Positions 43,188 through 55,580 of a stretch of 64,000 nt of DNA are shown piece after piece; within the stretch, counting starts at the first letter, position 1; each line of letters starts with the position of its first letter. The position numbers were made by a program, and so were the translations under genes. This DNA is from Pseudomonas duriflava (lineage in GTDB: Bacteria > Pseudomonadota > Gammaproteobacteria > Pseudomonadales > Pseudomonadaceae): positions 1 to 64,000 of the forward strand of contig NZ_VLKY01000002.1 of assembly GCF_007830155.1 (NCBI RefSeq), read 5' to 3'. The notes under the pieces are model-generated. The model worked only from the letters and a program-made list of their open reading frames with translations. It was not told the origin of the DNA and searched no databases.

Positions 43188-44654
43188 TCAATCGATCCCC
43201 AGGCTGTCCCAGAGTTCGTCGACCCGCTTGACCACAGCCTCGTCCTTGACGATCGCCCGTCCCCATTCCCGGTTGGTCTCACCGGGCCACTTGTTGGTGG
43301 CATCCAGGCCCATTTTCGACCCTAGGCCTGAAATGGGCGAAGCGAAGTCCAGGTAATCGATCGGTGTGTTGTCGATCATGACCGTATCGCGCTTGGGGTC
43401 CATGCGCGTCGTAATGGCCCAGATCACATCGTTCCAATCCCGGGCATTGATGTCATCGTCGGTCACGATCACAAACTTGGTGTACATGAACTGACGCAGA
43501 AAGCTCCAGACGCCCAGCATCACTCGCTTGGCATGGCCGGGATACTGCTTTTTCATGGTTACTACTGCCATCCGGTAGGAGCACCCCTCCGGCGGCAGGT
43601 AGAAATCGACGATCTCGGGAAATTGCTTCTGCAAAATCGGCACGAATACTTCATTCAATGCTACGCCGAGAATGGCTGGTTCATCTGGCGGACGACCCGT
43701 GTAGGTGCTGTGGTAGATAGCATCGCGACGACGGGTAATGCGTTCGATAGTGAATACCGGGAAGCGGTCTACCTCATTGTAATAGCCGGTATGGTCGCCA
43801 TAGGGACCTTCATCAGCTGTCTCGCCGGGATGGATCACCCCTTCCAGAATGATCTCGGCACTGGCTGGCACCTGTAAATCGTTGCCGATGCATTTCACCA
43901 ACTCGGTCCGGCTGCCGCGCAAGAGACCGGCGAAAGCATATTCGGATAGTGTGTCCGGCACGGGCGTAACTGCGCCAAGAATCGTCGCCGGGTCTGCGCC
44001 CAGGGCAACGGCAACGGGGTACGGTTGCCCTGGATGCTTGGCACACCACTCACGGTAGTCCAGTGCACCACCCCGGTGGCTCAGCCAGCGCATGATGACC
44101 TTGTTACGGCCTATCACCTGCTGCCGATAGATGCCCAGGTTCTGCCGCTCCTTATTGGGACCTCTAGTAACGGTAAGACCCCAGGTGATCAACGGTCCAA
44201 TGTCGCCCGGCCAGCAATGCTGAATCGGCAGCCGAGATAAATCTACCGCCTCGCCTTCCTCGATCACTTCATGACATGGTGCATCTTTCATGACCTTGGG
44301 CGCCATGCTGATGACCTTCTTGTAGATCGGCAGCTTTGACCACGCATCCTTGAGCCCCTTCGGCGGCTCCGGCTCTTTCAGAAAGGCCAGAAGTTTGCCG
44401 ATCTCACGCAGCTCACTGACATCGTCCGCCCCCATACCCAGCGCCACGCGCTCCGGCGTACCGAACAGGTTGCCCAGCACCGGCATGTTGTATCCGGTAG
44501 GATTTTCAAACAATAGGGCCGGCCCCTTGCGACGCAAGGTGCGGTCACAGACCTCGGTCATTTCAAGGTTGGGTGAGATAGGCGTCTGAATGCGCTTCAA
44601 CTCGCCACGCTGTTCCAGGCCGCGGATGAAGTCACGAAGGTCGCGGTAGTGCAT
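43188..44654 (-). CDS. ubiD: 4-hydroxy-3-polyprenylbenzoate decarboxylase
   Basis: UbiD removes the carboxyl group from the prenylated 4-hydroxybenzoate in ubiquinone synthesis using prenylated FMN made by UbiX. The 488-residue length is normal. The protein starts [14 protein letters not shown] and contains the family stretches [32 protein letters not shown] and the conserved glutamate region [19 protein letters not shown] longer frame from 44732 would add 26 residues without family similarity. Convergent with the reductase gene and downstream of rho in the same direction. Confidence 0.95.
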   Translation of the reverse strand: MHYRDLRDFIRGLEQRGELKRIQTPISPNLEMTEVCDRTLRRKGPALLFENPTGYNMPVLGNLFGTPERVALGMGADDVSELREIGKLLAFLKEPEPPKGLKDAWSKLPIYKKVISMAPKVMKDAPCHEVIEEGEAVDLSRLPIQHCWPGDIGPLITWGLTVTRGPNKERQNLGIYRQQVIGRNKVIMRWLSHRGGALDYREWCAKHPGQPYPVAVALGADPATILGAVTPVPDTLSEYAFAGLLRGSRTELVKCIGNDLQVPASAEIILEGVIHPGETADEGPYGDHTGYYNEVDRFPVFTIERITRRRDAIYHSTYTGRPPDEPAILGVALNEVFVPILQKQFPEIVDFYLPPEGCSYRMAVVTMKKQYPGHAKRVMLGVWSFLRQFMYTKFVIVTDDDINARDWNDVIWAITTRMDPKRDTVMIDNTPIDYLDFASPISGLGSKMGLDATNKWPGETNREWGRAIVKDEAVVKRVDELWDSLGID

Positions 44655-44736
44655 GCTGATTCTCGGCAGCGAACGGAAGCAGAAAGTGTACCCCTGTTGG
44701 TAAGCGATCTGAAAACGAAAGCCGGAACGCAAACGT

Positions 44737-44764
44737 AAAAAGGCCGGGTTTCCCCGGCCTTTTT
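44737..44764 (-). terminator. Rho-independent terminator of rho
   Basis: Perfect 12-base inverted repeat AAAAAGGCCGGG/CCCGGCCTTTTT with a 4-base loop, directly after the rho stop codon. The minus-strand transcript ends in a T5 tract. Confidence 0.93.
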
Positions 44765-44767
44765 GTC

Positions 44768-46027
<1,260 letters not shown>

Positions 46028-46225
46028 AGGACGTAGCTAACTGAGAAAAGAGGAGGTAAGAAAAATTCAGCTTGAGAGGCTGAGCCGCGGCTAACGACAG
46101 ATCGCGTTATTTATTCGAATTAAGAGAATGGGCGGCGGCATGCAGAGGGCGACACGAACAATCGGTGTCGTTGCGAGGCCGAATGTAGCACCGACTTCTG
46201 TCGGGCGTCTAGTGGAAGTATGAAG

Positions 46226-46253
46226 AAAAAGCCCCGCAAGGTGCGGGGCTTTT
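46226..46253 (-). terminator. Rho-independent terminator of trxA
   Basis: Stem GCCCCGC/GCGGGGC with a 5-base loop, flanked by A5 on the plus strand so that the minus-strand transcript ends in a T5 run. It starts 17 bases after the trxA stop and separates trxA from rho. Confidence 0.92.
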
Positions 46254-46269
46254 GATCTAAAGCAACAAA

Positions 46270-46596
46270 TCAGATGTTGCTGTCGAGGAAAGCAGCCAGC
46301 TGGGATTTGGATAGAGCACCGACCTTGGTTGCTTCAACAGCGCCGTTTTTGAACAGCATTAGCGTCGGAATACCACGAACACCGTACTTAGGCGGCGTAT
46401 CCTGGTTTTCATCGATATTCAGCTTGCAAACCTTCAGTTTGCCCTGGTAGTCCTTGGCAACTTCATCCAGGACCGGCGCGATCATTTTGCAGGGGCCGCA
46501 CCATTCAGCCCAATAATCGACCAGCACGGGACCGTCAGCCTTGAGCACTTCTTGCTCGAAGCTGGCATCGCTGACGTTAGTGATGTATTCGCTCAT
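46270..46596 (-). CDS. trxA: Thioredoxin 1
   Basis: Cytosolic dithiol reductant. The 108-residue protein has the active site [10 protein letters not shown], the cis-proline loop GIPTLMLF and the conserved buried Asp/Lys pair, all canonical. Two in-frame ATGs lie two codons apart; the second (46596) is used because GGAGA is at the right distance and it gives the usual [10 protein letters not shown]. It ends at its own terminator and is followed by rho, the conserved order trxA-rho. Confidence 0.97.
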   Translation of the reverse strand: MSEYITNVSDASFEQEVLKADGPVLVDYWAEWCGPCKMIAPVLDEVAKDYQGKLKVCKLNIDENQDTPPKYGVRGIPTLMLFKNGAVEATKVGALSKSQLAAFLDSNI

Positions 46597-46981
46597 GGAC
46601 ATTCTCCGAATTCGGACACGACAAAAAAAGAACGACCACTATAGCCCCGCCTGCGCTCTACCGAAAGGCAAAAGCCATTAAGTCTTGCTATAGGGACATT
46701 TAAAAGACAGTGATTACGTCGATTTACCTAAGATAAGGGCGTTTATTCTATAAACAATCCTAGCCTGCCTGAGGTATCGATACAGACATGAATACGCGCC
46801 TTTTTATTGCTTTTTTTACTTTGTTTGCACCAAAAAAGCACAGATAGCTTAAGTCTTCCTGTATCTGGACCTTTGCGAGGCACAGAAAAAGAGCGGCCTG
46901 TAAACACGCCGCACTAAAAAGTAAACGAGTGGCATGTCAAATGCACTTACAGGCAGATCCCCCTGCTTGTAGAGTGTCACC
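46597..46981. other. Divergent promoter region, trxA / ABC transporter
   Basis: About 385 bases with no convincing gene. It must contain the trxA promoter (a TATAGT-like -10 on the minus strand near 46640, weak -35) and the promoter of the amino-acid ABC operon. The stretch is more A+T-rich than its surroundings (for example 46680-46860), which fits an insertion boundary or a regulatory region. A 12-codon frame at 46934-46972 has no good ribosome-binding site. Confidence 0.5.
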
Positions 46982-47761
46982 ATGTTCAAGCGTTGGCCTA
47001 TTTTTCTTACCCTCACTGCTGGCCTGATGGCTCAGCTTCCGGCCCAAGCTGACCAGTTGGCCGACATTCAAGAACGCGGCACAATCAGGATTGCCGTTCC
47101 GCAAGACTTTCCTCCCTTCGGTTCTGTCGGGCCCGATCTCAAGCCACGAGGTCTGGATATCGATACAGCGCATCTGATTGCCGATAAATTGGGTACCACG
47201 CTGGTACTGGTACCCGTAACCAGTACCAATCGGATTCCTTTTCTGACCACTGGCAAAGTGGATCTGGTCATTTCCAGTCTAGGCAAGAGCGCCGAGCGAG
47301 AGATGGTGATCGATTTCTCCAAGCCCTATGCACCTTTCTTTCTTGGCGTGTTTGGCCCTAAAGACATGAAGATCAGTGCCCCGGCTGATCTTTCCGGAAA
47401 AGTGATCGGCGTGACCCGCGGCGGAATCGAGGATATAGAGCTTTCCAAGCAGGCGCCCGAGGACGCGAACATTAAGCGCTTCGAGGATAACAATGCCACG
47501 ATTGCCGCTTATCTCGCGGGTCAGACCGAATTAATCGCCAGTGGAAGTTCCGTCATGGCGGCTATTGCCGACAAAAATCCTGAGCGTACACCGGTCATGA
47601 AGATCACCTTGAAAAACTCGCCTAATTTCGTAGGTCTGAACAAAGGTGAGACGGCCCTGAAAGACAGGGTTAATGCCATCATTGACACAGCCCGTACGGA
47701 TGGCACCCTAAATGGCGTTTCGCAGCGCTGGTTAGGCCAACCATTGCCCGCTGACATGTAA
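46982..47761 (+). CDS. Amino-acid ABC transporter substrate-binding protein
   Basis: A 259-residue periplasmic binding protein of family 3 (polar amino acids). It has a signal peptide ending LPAQA before DQLADIQERGTIRIAVPQDFPPFG, the VDLVISSLGKSAERE ligand-loop motif and a conserved IDFSKPYAPFF segment. The ligand (for example glutamate, aspartate, cystine or arginine) cannot be told from sequence. It is the first of four genes forming a complete importer, with the next gene 5 bases away. Confidence 0.9.
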   Translation: MFKRWPIFLTLTAGLMAQLPAQADQLADIQERGTIRIAVPQDFPPFGSVGPDLKPRGLDIDTAHLIADKLGTTLVLVPVTSTNRIPFLTTGKVDLVISSLGKSAEREMVIDFSKPYAPFFLGVFGPKDMKISAPADLSGKVIGVTRGGIEDIELSKQAPEDANIKRFEDNNATIAAYLAGQTELIASGSSVMAAIADKNPERTPVMKITLKNSPNFVGLNKGETALKDRVNAIIDTARTDGTLNGVSQRWLGQPLPADM

Positions 47762-47766
47762 CCGGC

Positions 47767-48432
47767 ATGGCCTATCAATTCGACTTCCAGCCGGTGTTCG
47801 CACAAGGCGACCGGCTTCTGCAAGGTGCATTGTTCACACTTGAACTCACAGCGCTAGGCATGCTGTTCGGCATCGGCTTGGGCATTGTTGGCGCCGTGGT
47901 CCGAGCCTGGAGAATCAAACCCTTCGACATGTTGTTTGGTGTCTATGTCGAACTGATCCGCAACACACCCTTTATCGTCCAGCTGTTCTTTATTTTCTTC
48001 GGCCTGCCCGCGCTCGGGTTGAGGATGAACGAGTGGCAGGCTGGGGCGCTGGCCATGGTTATCAACCTGGGAGCCTATTCCACCGAAATCATTCGCGCCG
48101 GTATCGAAGCCGTTCCACGTAGCCAGCTCGAAGCCGCCGCGGCACTGGCCATGAGCCGGATGGAAACTTTTCGTCATGTCGTGCTGCGCCCAGCCTTGGC
48201 CAGCGTATGGCCAGCGCTGTCTAGCCAGGTAGTCATTGTGATGCTGGGCTCCGCCGTGTGTTCGCAAATTTCCATAGAGGAGCTGACTTTTGCCGCCAAC
48301 TTCATCCAGTCGCGTAACTTTCGGGCATTCGAGACCTATCTTGTCACTACACTGTTGTATCTAGTGATGGCGATTCTCATCCGTCAACTTCTGGCCTGGA
48401 TCGGTCAGCGTTTCGTGATGCGGAGGCGCTGA
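47767..48432 (+). CDS. Amino-acid ABC transporter permease (first)
   Basis: A 221-residue inner-membrane permease of the HisM/HisQ family with about five membrane segments and the EAA loop EAAAALAMSRMETFRHVVLRPAL (about 120-142). RNTPFIVQLFFIFFGLP is typical of the polar amino-acid group. It pairs with the second permease, with which it shares an ATGA-like junction: the TGA at 48430 overlaps the next ATG. Confidence 0.92.
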   Translation: MAYQFDFQPVFAQGDRLLQGALFTLELTALGMLFGIGLGIVGAVVRAWRIKPFDMLFGVYVELIRNTPFIVQLFFIFFGLPALGLRMNEWQAGALAMVINLGAYSTEIIRAGIEAVPRSQLEAAAALAMSRMETFRHVVLRPALASVWPALSSQVVIVMLGSAVCSQISIEELTFAANFIQSRNFRAFETYLVTTLLYLVMAILIRQLLAWIGQRFVMRRR

Positions 48433-49082
48433 TGGACTTTACCCTTTGGGATATCGTGCGCAACCTGCTGACAGGCCTGCAATGGACCCTGCTGCTGTCG
48501 CTCGTGGCATTCATCTGCGGCGGTATGGCTGGATTGGCGCTAGTGTTCGCTCGCCTTTCGCCAATTCAGCCGCTTCGTATAGCGGCGCGGCTATATATCG
48601 AGCTGTTCCAGGGCACGCCGCTGCTGATGCAGCTCTTTCTAATGTTCTTTGGGTTATCCCTATTGGGGCTTGAGGTCTCCGCCTGGTTTGCTGCGGCGCT
48701 GGCACTCACCCTCTTTACCAGTGCCTTCCTGGCCGAAATCTGGCGCGGCTGCGTCGAAGCCATTCCGCAGGGACAGTGGGAGGCTTCGAGCAGCCTTGCG
48801 ATGACACGTTTCGAACAGATGCGCCATGTCATCCTGCCACAGGCGCTACGAATCGCCGTGGCCCCTACAGTGGGCTTTTCCGTCCAGGTTGTGAAAGGCA
48901 CTGCCGTCACGTCCATTATCGGCTTTACTGAATTAACCAAGACCGGCGGCATGCTCGCCAACGCTACGTTCAAGCCGTTCCTCGTGTATGGCCTTGTAGC
49001 GCTGGGTTACTTCGTTCTGTGCTATCCGTTGTCATTTGCCGCTCGTCGGCTGGAAAGGAGATTGAATGCGACCGCTGCTTAG
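48432..49082 (+). CDS. Amino-acid ABC transporter permease (second)
   Basis: A 216-residue paralogous permease with the same fold. Motifs: ELFQGTPLLMQLFLMFFG, and the EAA loop EASSSLAMTRFEQMRHVILPQALR. It starts on the last base of the previous stop codon with a GGAGG site, and its end overlaps the ATPase start by 17 bases, so the two permeases and the ATPase are translated in a coupled manner. Confidence 0.92.
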   Translation: MDFTLWDIVRNLLTGLQWTLLLSLVAFICGGMAGLALVFARLSPIQPLRIAARLYIELFQGTPLLMQLFLMFFGLSLLGLEVSAWFAAALALTLFTSAFLAEIWRGCVEAIPQGQWEASSSLAMTRFEQMRHVILPQALRIAVAPTVGFSVQVVKGTAVTSIIGFTELTKTGGMLANATFKPFLVYGLVALGYFVLCYPLSFAARRLERRLNATAA

Positions 49083-49797
49083 GGTTTCAGCCTTGCATAA
49101 ATACTACGGCGAGCATCATGTGTTGAAAGGCATTGATCTAAGCGTCAAGGAGGGACAGGTTGTAGCCATCATTGGCCGCAGCGGTTCTGGCAAAAGCACC
49201 TTTCTGCGAACCCTGAATGGACTTGAGTCAATCAATGACGGGGTGATTGAAGTAGATGGTGAGTACCTCGACGCTGAACGGGTGAACCTGCGCTCGCTAC
49301 GGCAAAAAGTAGGCATGGTCTTTCAGCAGTTCAACCTGTTTCCTCACCTGACCGTAGGCGAAAACGTCATGCTGGCCCCTCAAGTCGTAAAGAAAACCTC
49401 TAAAGATCAGGCCTGTATGGTAGCCCAGCAGATGCTGGAGCGGGTGGGCCTGGGCGAAAAATTCGATGCCTATCCCGAGCGTTTATCAGGCGGCCAGCAA
49501 CAGCGGGTCGCCATTGCCCGGGCTTTGGCCATGGAGCCCAAGGTATTGCTGTGCGACGAGATCACATCGGCCCTGGATCCAGAATTGGTTACCGAAGTGC
49601 TCAGCGTGGTCAAGCAACTGGCTCAGGATGGGATGACCCTGATCATGGTGACCCATGAGATGCGCTTTGCTCGAGAGGTAGGTGATACGCTCGTCTTCAT
49701 GCATCAAGGCAAGGTGCATGAAACAGGAGATCCTAAAGCACTATTCGCTGAGCCCAAAACCCCTGAACTGGCCCAATTCATCGGCTCAGTGCATTGA
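49066..49797 (+). CDS. Amino-acid ABC transporter ATP-binding protein
   Basis: A 243-residue ABC ATPase of the GlnQ/HisP type. It has Walker [10 protein letters not shown], the Q-loop [13 protein letters not shown], signature LSGGQQQR, Walker [15 protein letters not shown] and the H-loop VTHEM. AAGGAG lies 5 bases before the ATG. It completes the importer begun at 46982. The next gene, ppx, follows after about 110 bases. Confidence 0.95.
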   Translation: MRPLLRVSALHKYYGEHHVLKGIDLSVKEGQVVAIIGRSGSGKSTFLRTLNGLESINDGVIEVDGEYLDAERVNLRSLRQKVGMVFQQFNLFPHLTVGENVMLAPQVVKKTSKDQACMVAQQMLERVGLGEKFDAYPERLSGGQQQRVAIARALAMEPKVLLCDEITSALDPELVTEVLSVVKQLAQDGMTLIMVTHEMRFAREVGDTLVFMHQGKVHETGDPKALFAEPKTPELAQFIGSVH

Positions 49798-49904
49798 GCC
49801 AGTGCACAACCGATCGCTTGAGTAGCAACTGACTAGACAATCAGGTTTGGCAGACCTCTGCGATCATGGCACGATTGTCGCCGTTTCCGAATGAGATCGT
49901 CAGC

Positions 49905-51410
49905 ATGCCGCACACCTCTGCCGAACCGTTTCCTCTGATTGCAGCCATCGACCTGGGCTCCAACAGCTTTCATATCGTGCGGGCACGGACCGATCACGGC
50001 GAGATCCGCATCCTTGAACGGATGGGCGAGAAGATCCAACTAGCCGCCGGACTCGACGAGTCGCGCATGCTCAGCGAAGAGTCGATGGAGCGCGGCCTTG
50101 ATTGCCTGCGCCGCTTCGCTCAACTGATTACCGGGATGCCCCGTGGCGCCGTCCGAATTGTCGGGACCAATGCCCTGCGCGAGGCCCGCAACCGTAGCGA
50201 CTTCATCATGCGGGCCCAACACGTACTGGGGCACTCTGTGGAGGTCATTTCCGGTCGTGAAGAAGCCCGCCTGATCTACCTGGGCGTTTCCCACTCCATG
50301 CCAGACATGCCAGGCCGTCGTCTGGTGGCCGATATCGGCGGTGGCAGTACCGAATTTATTATTGGGCAGCGCTTCGAGATTCATCAGCGGGAAAGCCTGC
50401 AGATGGGTTGCGTGAGCTATACCAAACGCTTTTTTGCCGACGGCAAGATTACCCAGGCGCGTTATGGCCAGGCCTACACGGCAGCACGCCTCGAACTGAT
50501 GAGTATCGACCAGTCTCTACGCGAAAAAGGCTGGCAGGAAGCCGTTGGCGCCTCGGGCACCATTCGAGCGGTAGCACTGGCTATCCAGGCCGCCGGCCGT
50601 GGCAAGGGCGAGGTAAACGCCGACGGCATCGAGTGGCTCAAGCGCAAGATCATCAAGCAGGGCGAGATCGACAAGCTGGAGATCGAAGGCGTCAAACCTG
50701 ATCGCCGAGCCATCCTGCCGGGTGGACTGGCAATCATGGAAGCCATCTTCAAGGCGCTGGACCTGCAGGAAATGCACCTGTCTGAAGGTGCACTGCGCGA
50801 AGGCGTGCTATACGACATGATCGGCCGTCAACACCATGAAGACGTCCGCGAGCGCACCTTGAGCGCGCTGGCGGAGCGTTACCATGTGGACAAGCGCCAG
50901 GCCGAGCGTGTAGAGCGGCGCGCCCTCAAAGCATTGGAACAAGTAGCCGAACCCTGGGGGCTGACAAGCGAGGCCTATCGCGAGCTGTTGACCTGGGCCG
51001 CGCGAGTTCATGAAATAGGCCTGGATATCGCCCATTACCAGTACCACAAGCATGGCGCCTACCTGATCGAGCATTCGGACCTGCCTGGCTTTTCACGCCG
51101 CGACCAGCAAATGCTGGCGCTGCTGGTTCGAGGCCATCGCCGCAACATTCCGCGTGACCGCTTTGCCGAGTTGGGAGAGGAAGAAGGCGAAAGCCTGATC
51201 CGGCTGTGCATCCTGCTGCGCTTCGCCATCCTGTTCCACCACATCCGCAGCAATCAGGAGCGGCCTGCTGTCACGCTCAAGGCCGGCCCGCGCAGCCTTG
51301 AGGTGTGTTTCCCGGTAGGTTGGCTCGAGCAGAATCCGCTGACCCAGGCAGACTTCGAACAGGAAGCCCAGTGGCTCGAGCGGATCGGCTATCACCTCAG
51401 CGTGCGGTAA
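49905..51410 (+). CDS. ppx: Exopolyphosphatase
   Basis: Ppx removes terminal phosphates from polyphosphate; the same fold also converts pppGpp to ppGpp in GppA. The protein is about 501 residues, with the ASKHA phosphate-1 motif [24 protein letters not shown] as phosphate-2, and a C-terminal HD-type region ([19 protein letters not shown]). The start could also be ATG 49866, giving 514 residues; 49905 gives the common [16 protein letters not shown] start. It is convergent with ppk and overlaps it by 14 bases at the 3' ends. Confidence 0.93.
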   Translation: MPHTSAEPFPLIAAIDLGSNSFHIVRARTDHGEIRILERMGEKIQLAAGLDESRMLSEESMERGLDCLRRFAQLITGMPRGAVRIVGTNALREARNRSDFIMRAQHVLGHSVEVISGREEARLIYLGVSHSMPDMPGRRLVADIGGGSTEFIIGQRFEIHQRESLQMGCVSYTKRFFADGKITQARYGQAYTAARLELMSIDQSLREKGWQEAVGASGTIRAVALAIQAAGRGKGEVNADGIEWLKRKIIKQGEIDKLEIEGVKPDRRAILPGGLAIMEAIFKALDLQEMHLSEGALREGVLYDMIGRQHHEDVRERTLSALAERYHVDKRQAERVERRALKALEQVAEPWGLTSEAYRELLTWAARVHEIGLDIAHYQYHKHGAYLIEHSDLPGFSRRDQQMLALLVRGHRRNIPRDRFAELGEEEGESLIRLCILLRFAILFHHIRSNQERPAVTLKAGPRSLEVCFPVGWLEQNPLTQADFEQEAQWLERIGYHLSVR

Positions 51411-53601
51411 CGCTTGGACTGCTTAGACGCTCCATCAGTGTTGCCTGGACGTTACGTGCGTTCTGGTTCCCTGTTGGGGTAACCCGCTGGTAGCTACCAT
51501 CCGCTTGCAACACCCAGCTCTGGGTGTTGTCGGTGAGATAGGCTTCCAGCTCCTTCTTTACGCGTGAGATCAGCTTCTTGCCCTCTACGGGGAAGCAGGT
51601 CTCCACGCGCATATCAAGGTTACGCTCCATCCAGTCGGCGCTGGACAGGTACATCTTCTCGTCACCGCCATTCAGGAAGTAATAGATTCGGCTGTGTTCC
51701 AGGAAGCGGCCAATAATCGAGCGCACCTGAATATTGTGCGAAACACCCGGTACGCCTGGGCGCAGGCAGCACATGCCGCGCACGACCAGATCGATCTTTA
51801 CACCCGCCTGGCTGGCCTTGTAGAGCGCACGAATGACCTTCGGGTCGGTCAGGCCGTTGACCTTGGCCATGATATGCGCCGGCCGCCCTTCAGCCGCGGC
51901 AGACGCCTCGCGGTTGATCATTTCCAGCAGGTTTTTCTTGAGCGTGAACGGCGCATGCAACAGCTTTTTCATGCGCAGCGTCTTGCCCATCCCGATCAAC
52001 TGGTTAAACAGCTTGTGCACGTCCTCGGTCAACAAGACGTCGGCGGTCAGCAGGCTATAGTCCGTATAAAGCTTGGCATTGCCGGCATGGTAATTACCTG
52101 TACCCAAGTGGGCATAACGGCGCAGTTCGCCATTCTCGCGACGCAGGATGAGCATCATCTTGGCGTGGGTCTTGAAGCCTACAACGCCATAGATCACCAC
52201 CGCACCGGCCTGTTGCAGGCGGCTGGCCAGTTGCAGGTTGGACTCTTCGTCGAAACGGGCCCGCAATTCGATGACAGCTGTGACTTCCTTGCCGCTGCGC
52301 GCTGCCTCCACCAAGGCATCAACAATTTCCGAATTGGCACCGCTGCGGTAGAGAGTCTGCTTGATAGCCAGCACGCTCGGGTCCTTAGCGGCCTGACGGA
52401 GCAGATCCACTACCGGCGTGAAGGACTCGAAGGGGTGCAGGAGCAGGACGTCAATCTTGCCTAGAACGTTGAACAGGTTTTCTTTCTTCTGCAAAAGCTT
52501 GGGAATACTTGGCGTAAGCGGCGGGTTCTGCAGCTCGGGATGGCTGTCGAGCCCGGTTACGCTGAACAACCGCGTCAGGTTGACCGGGCCGTTGACCTTG
52601 TACAGCTCGCTCTCGGCCAGGTTGAACTGCTTGAGCAGGTAGTCCGTCAGGTTCTTCGGACAACTCTCAACAACCTCAAGACGTACCGCATCACCGTAGC
52701 GGCGAGAGAACAACTCGCCGCGCAAGGCGCGAGCCAGGTCGTCTACATCCTCAGCATCTACCGAAAGGTCGGCGTTACGGGTCAGCCGGAACTGGAAACA
52801 GCCCTTGACCTTCATTCCGGGGAACAGATCATCGGCATGGGCATGAATCATCGAGGACAGAAAGACGTAATTGTCGCCTGGCCCGCCAATGTCTTCCGGC
52901 AAGCTGATAATACGTGGCAGCGAGCGCGGCGCCGGGATGATGGCCAGGCCAGAGTCGCGGCCAAAGGCATCCATACCCTCAAGCTCAACGATAAAGTTAA
53001 GACTTTTGTTAACCAGCAAGGGGAACGGGTGGGTTGGATCCAGGCCGATCGGTGTGATGATGGGAGCGATTTCTTCACGGAAGAACTTACGCACCCATGT
53101 CTTGATCTTCATGTCCCAGTTGCGGCGACGGATAAAGCTGATGCGGTGCTTGGCCAGTTCCGGCAGCAGGATATCGTTGAGAATGGTGTACTGCCGCGTC
53201 ACCTGCTCGTGCACGATGTCGCTGATCCGCGCCAGTGCCTGATGCGGCAGCAGGCCATCGGCGCCGGCCTGCTCACGGGCAAAGGCAACCTGCTTCTTGA
53301 GGCCGGCTACTCGGATCTCGAAGAACTCATCCAGGTTGCTGGAAAAAATCAGCAAAAACTTGAGCCGCTCGAGCAGCGGGTAGGACTCATCGAGCGCCTG
53401 CTCAAGCACCCGGATATTGAACTGCAACTGAGACAGCTCACGGTGAATGTACAGACTATTGTCATCAACACTGGGGACCGGCAAGGTCGGGGTTTCCGGC
53501 ACCACTGGTACAGGCATGGTTTCAGTGGTGGGCATGGCGTCGGTCAACGCGGTCTCCTCAGTAAGCAAAGTATGGCTCTCAATGTGTCCCTGGCTGTTCA
53601 T
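51397..53601 (-). CDS. ppk: Polyphosphate kinase 1
   Basis: PPK1 polymerises the gamma-phosphate of ATP into polyphosphate at the inner face of the membrane. The 734-residue protein has a low-complexity N-terminal extension (Pro/Val/Thr rich, about 1-45), the N-domain [13 protein letters not shown], and the two PLD-like catalytic domains with the phosphohistidine motif [12 protein letters not shown] and [11 protein letters not shown]. ppk and ppx overlap tail to tail by 14 bases, an arrangement that could let transcription of one affect the other. hemB lies 17 bases upstream in the same direction, so hemB-ppk may be cotranscribed. Confidence 0.96.
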   Translation of the reverse strand: MNSQGHIESHTLLTEETALTDAMPTTETMPVPVVPETPTLPVPSVDDNSLYIHRELSQLQFNIRVLEQALDESYPLLERLKFLLIFSSNLDEFFEIRVAGLKKQVAFAREQAGADGLLPHQALARISDIVHEQVTRQYTILNDILLPELAKHRISFIRRRNWDMKIKTWVRKFFREEIAPIITPIGLDPTHPFPLLVNKSLNFIVELEGMDAFGRDSGLAIIPAPRSLPRIISLPEDIGGPGDNYVFLSSMIHAHADDLFPGMKVKGCFQFRLTRNADLSVDAEDVDDLARALRGELFSRRYGDAVRLEVVESCPKNLTDYLLKQFNLAESELYKVNGPVNLTRLFSVTGLDSHPELQNPPLTPSIPKLLQKKENLFNVLGKIDVLLLHPFESFTPVVDLLRQAAKDPSVLAIKQTLYRSGANSEIVDALVEAARSGKEVTAVIELRARFDEESNLQLASRLQQAGAVVIYGVVGFKTHAKMMLILRRENGELRRYAHLGTGNYHAGNAKLYTDYSLLTADVLLTEDVHKLFNQLIGMGKTLRMKKLLHAPFTLKKNLLEMINREASAAAEGRPAHIMAKVNGLTDPKVIRALYKASQAGVKIDLVVRGMCCLRPGVPGVSHNIQVRSIIGRFLEHSRIYYFLNGGDEKMYLSSADWMERNLDMRVETCFPVEGKKLISRVKKELEAYLTDNTQSWVLQADGSYQRVTPTGNQNARNVQATLMERLSSPSVTAR

Positions 53602-53618
53602 GGCGGCTCCTGGGAGCG

Positions 53619-54671
<1,053 letters not shown>

Positions 54672-54880
54672 TTATAAGGCATTATCATGACCGAATGGTA
54701 ACAACTGATGACAATAATGCGTGTCTATCGACCCTCTCCAAGACAGACGCTGGTAAGGCTGGCCTTGGCACATCCACTCTTACGGCGGATGTCGAATGCA
54801 CAGAGCCGGCACCCGAATGCCTTCCCCCCAGCGGCCAACCGGGTTAGGCTGCGCCCTCAATTTGCCCTGTTGTCGTGACG

Positions 54881-55435
54881 ATGCTTCAACAATTCCTTCA
54901 TGATTTTGGCTACTTCGCCCTGTTCCTCGGCACCTTTTTCGAGGGTGAAACCATTCTGGTCCTGGCCGGCTTTCTGGCCTTTCGTGAATACATGAATATC
55001 CAGACGGTTATCATGGTGGCCTTTTTAGGTAGCTATGCCGGTGACCAGCTGTGGTATTTCCTGGGGCGTCGTCACGGTCGAAAGCTGCTCAAACGCAAGC
55101 CGCGATGGGAAGCAATGGGCGACAAGGCGCTGGATCACATCCGCCGCCACCCTGACCTGTGGGTATTGAGCTTTCGCTTCGTCTACGGTTTGCGAACGGT
55201 CATGCCCGTGGCCATCGGTATGTCAGGCTATCCGCCGGCACGCTATCTGATCCTCAACGGGATTGGGGCTATCGTCTGGGCAACGGTGCTGGGTCTGGCG
55301 TCCTATCATTTTGGCGCCGTGCTTGAAAGCGCCCTAGGCAACCTTAAGCGGTACGAGCTAATGGTACTGGGCGGTTTGGTACTGGTCGGCCTGCTTTTGT
55401 GGCTATGGCGACGCCTGCGAGCTCCAAAGACCTGA
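54881..55435 (+). CDS. DedA-family membrane protein
   Basis: A polytopic inner-membrane protein of about 184 residues in the DedA/SNARE-associated family. It has the family motifs FLGTFFEGETILVLAGFLA (about 15-33), the amphipathic GSYAGDQLWYFLGRRHG and the SFRFVYGLRTVMPVAIGMSG arginine/proline segment. Members contribute to undecaprenyl-phosphate or phospholipid flipping and membrane homeostasis; the exact role here is inferred. A GTG two codons upstream (54875) is also possible. It is divergent from hemB. Confidence 0.88.
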   Translation: MLQQFLHDFGYFALFLGTFFEGETILVLAGFLAFREYMNIQTVIMVAFLGSYAGDQLWYFLGRRHGRKLLKRKPRWEAMGDKALDHIRRHPDLWVLSFRFVYGLRTVMPVAIGMSGYPPARYLILNGIGAIVWATVLGLASYHFGAVLESALGNLKRYELMVLGGLVLVGLLLWLWRRLRAPKT

Positions 55436-55580
55436 TCTAGCCAGCACACCCATCTGACAGCATGCGCTCAAGTCTGCTGTATTTCCGCCGACAACGGGTT
55501 ATCGATCTCACTCGGTGAGATGCCGTGAGATTATTTCAGTGTCCTTTATTGGCAGGAAGCCCTTTTGTGAGCCTGGAATC

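Noticed and set aside
46934..46972. 12-codon frame upstream of the amino-acid ABC operon
   Set aside because: No good ribosome-binding site and too short to judge; no run of a single amino acid that would suggest attenuation.
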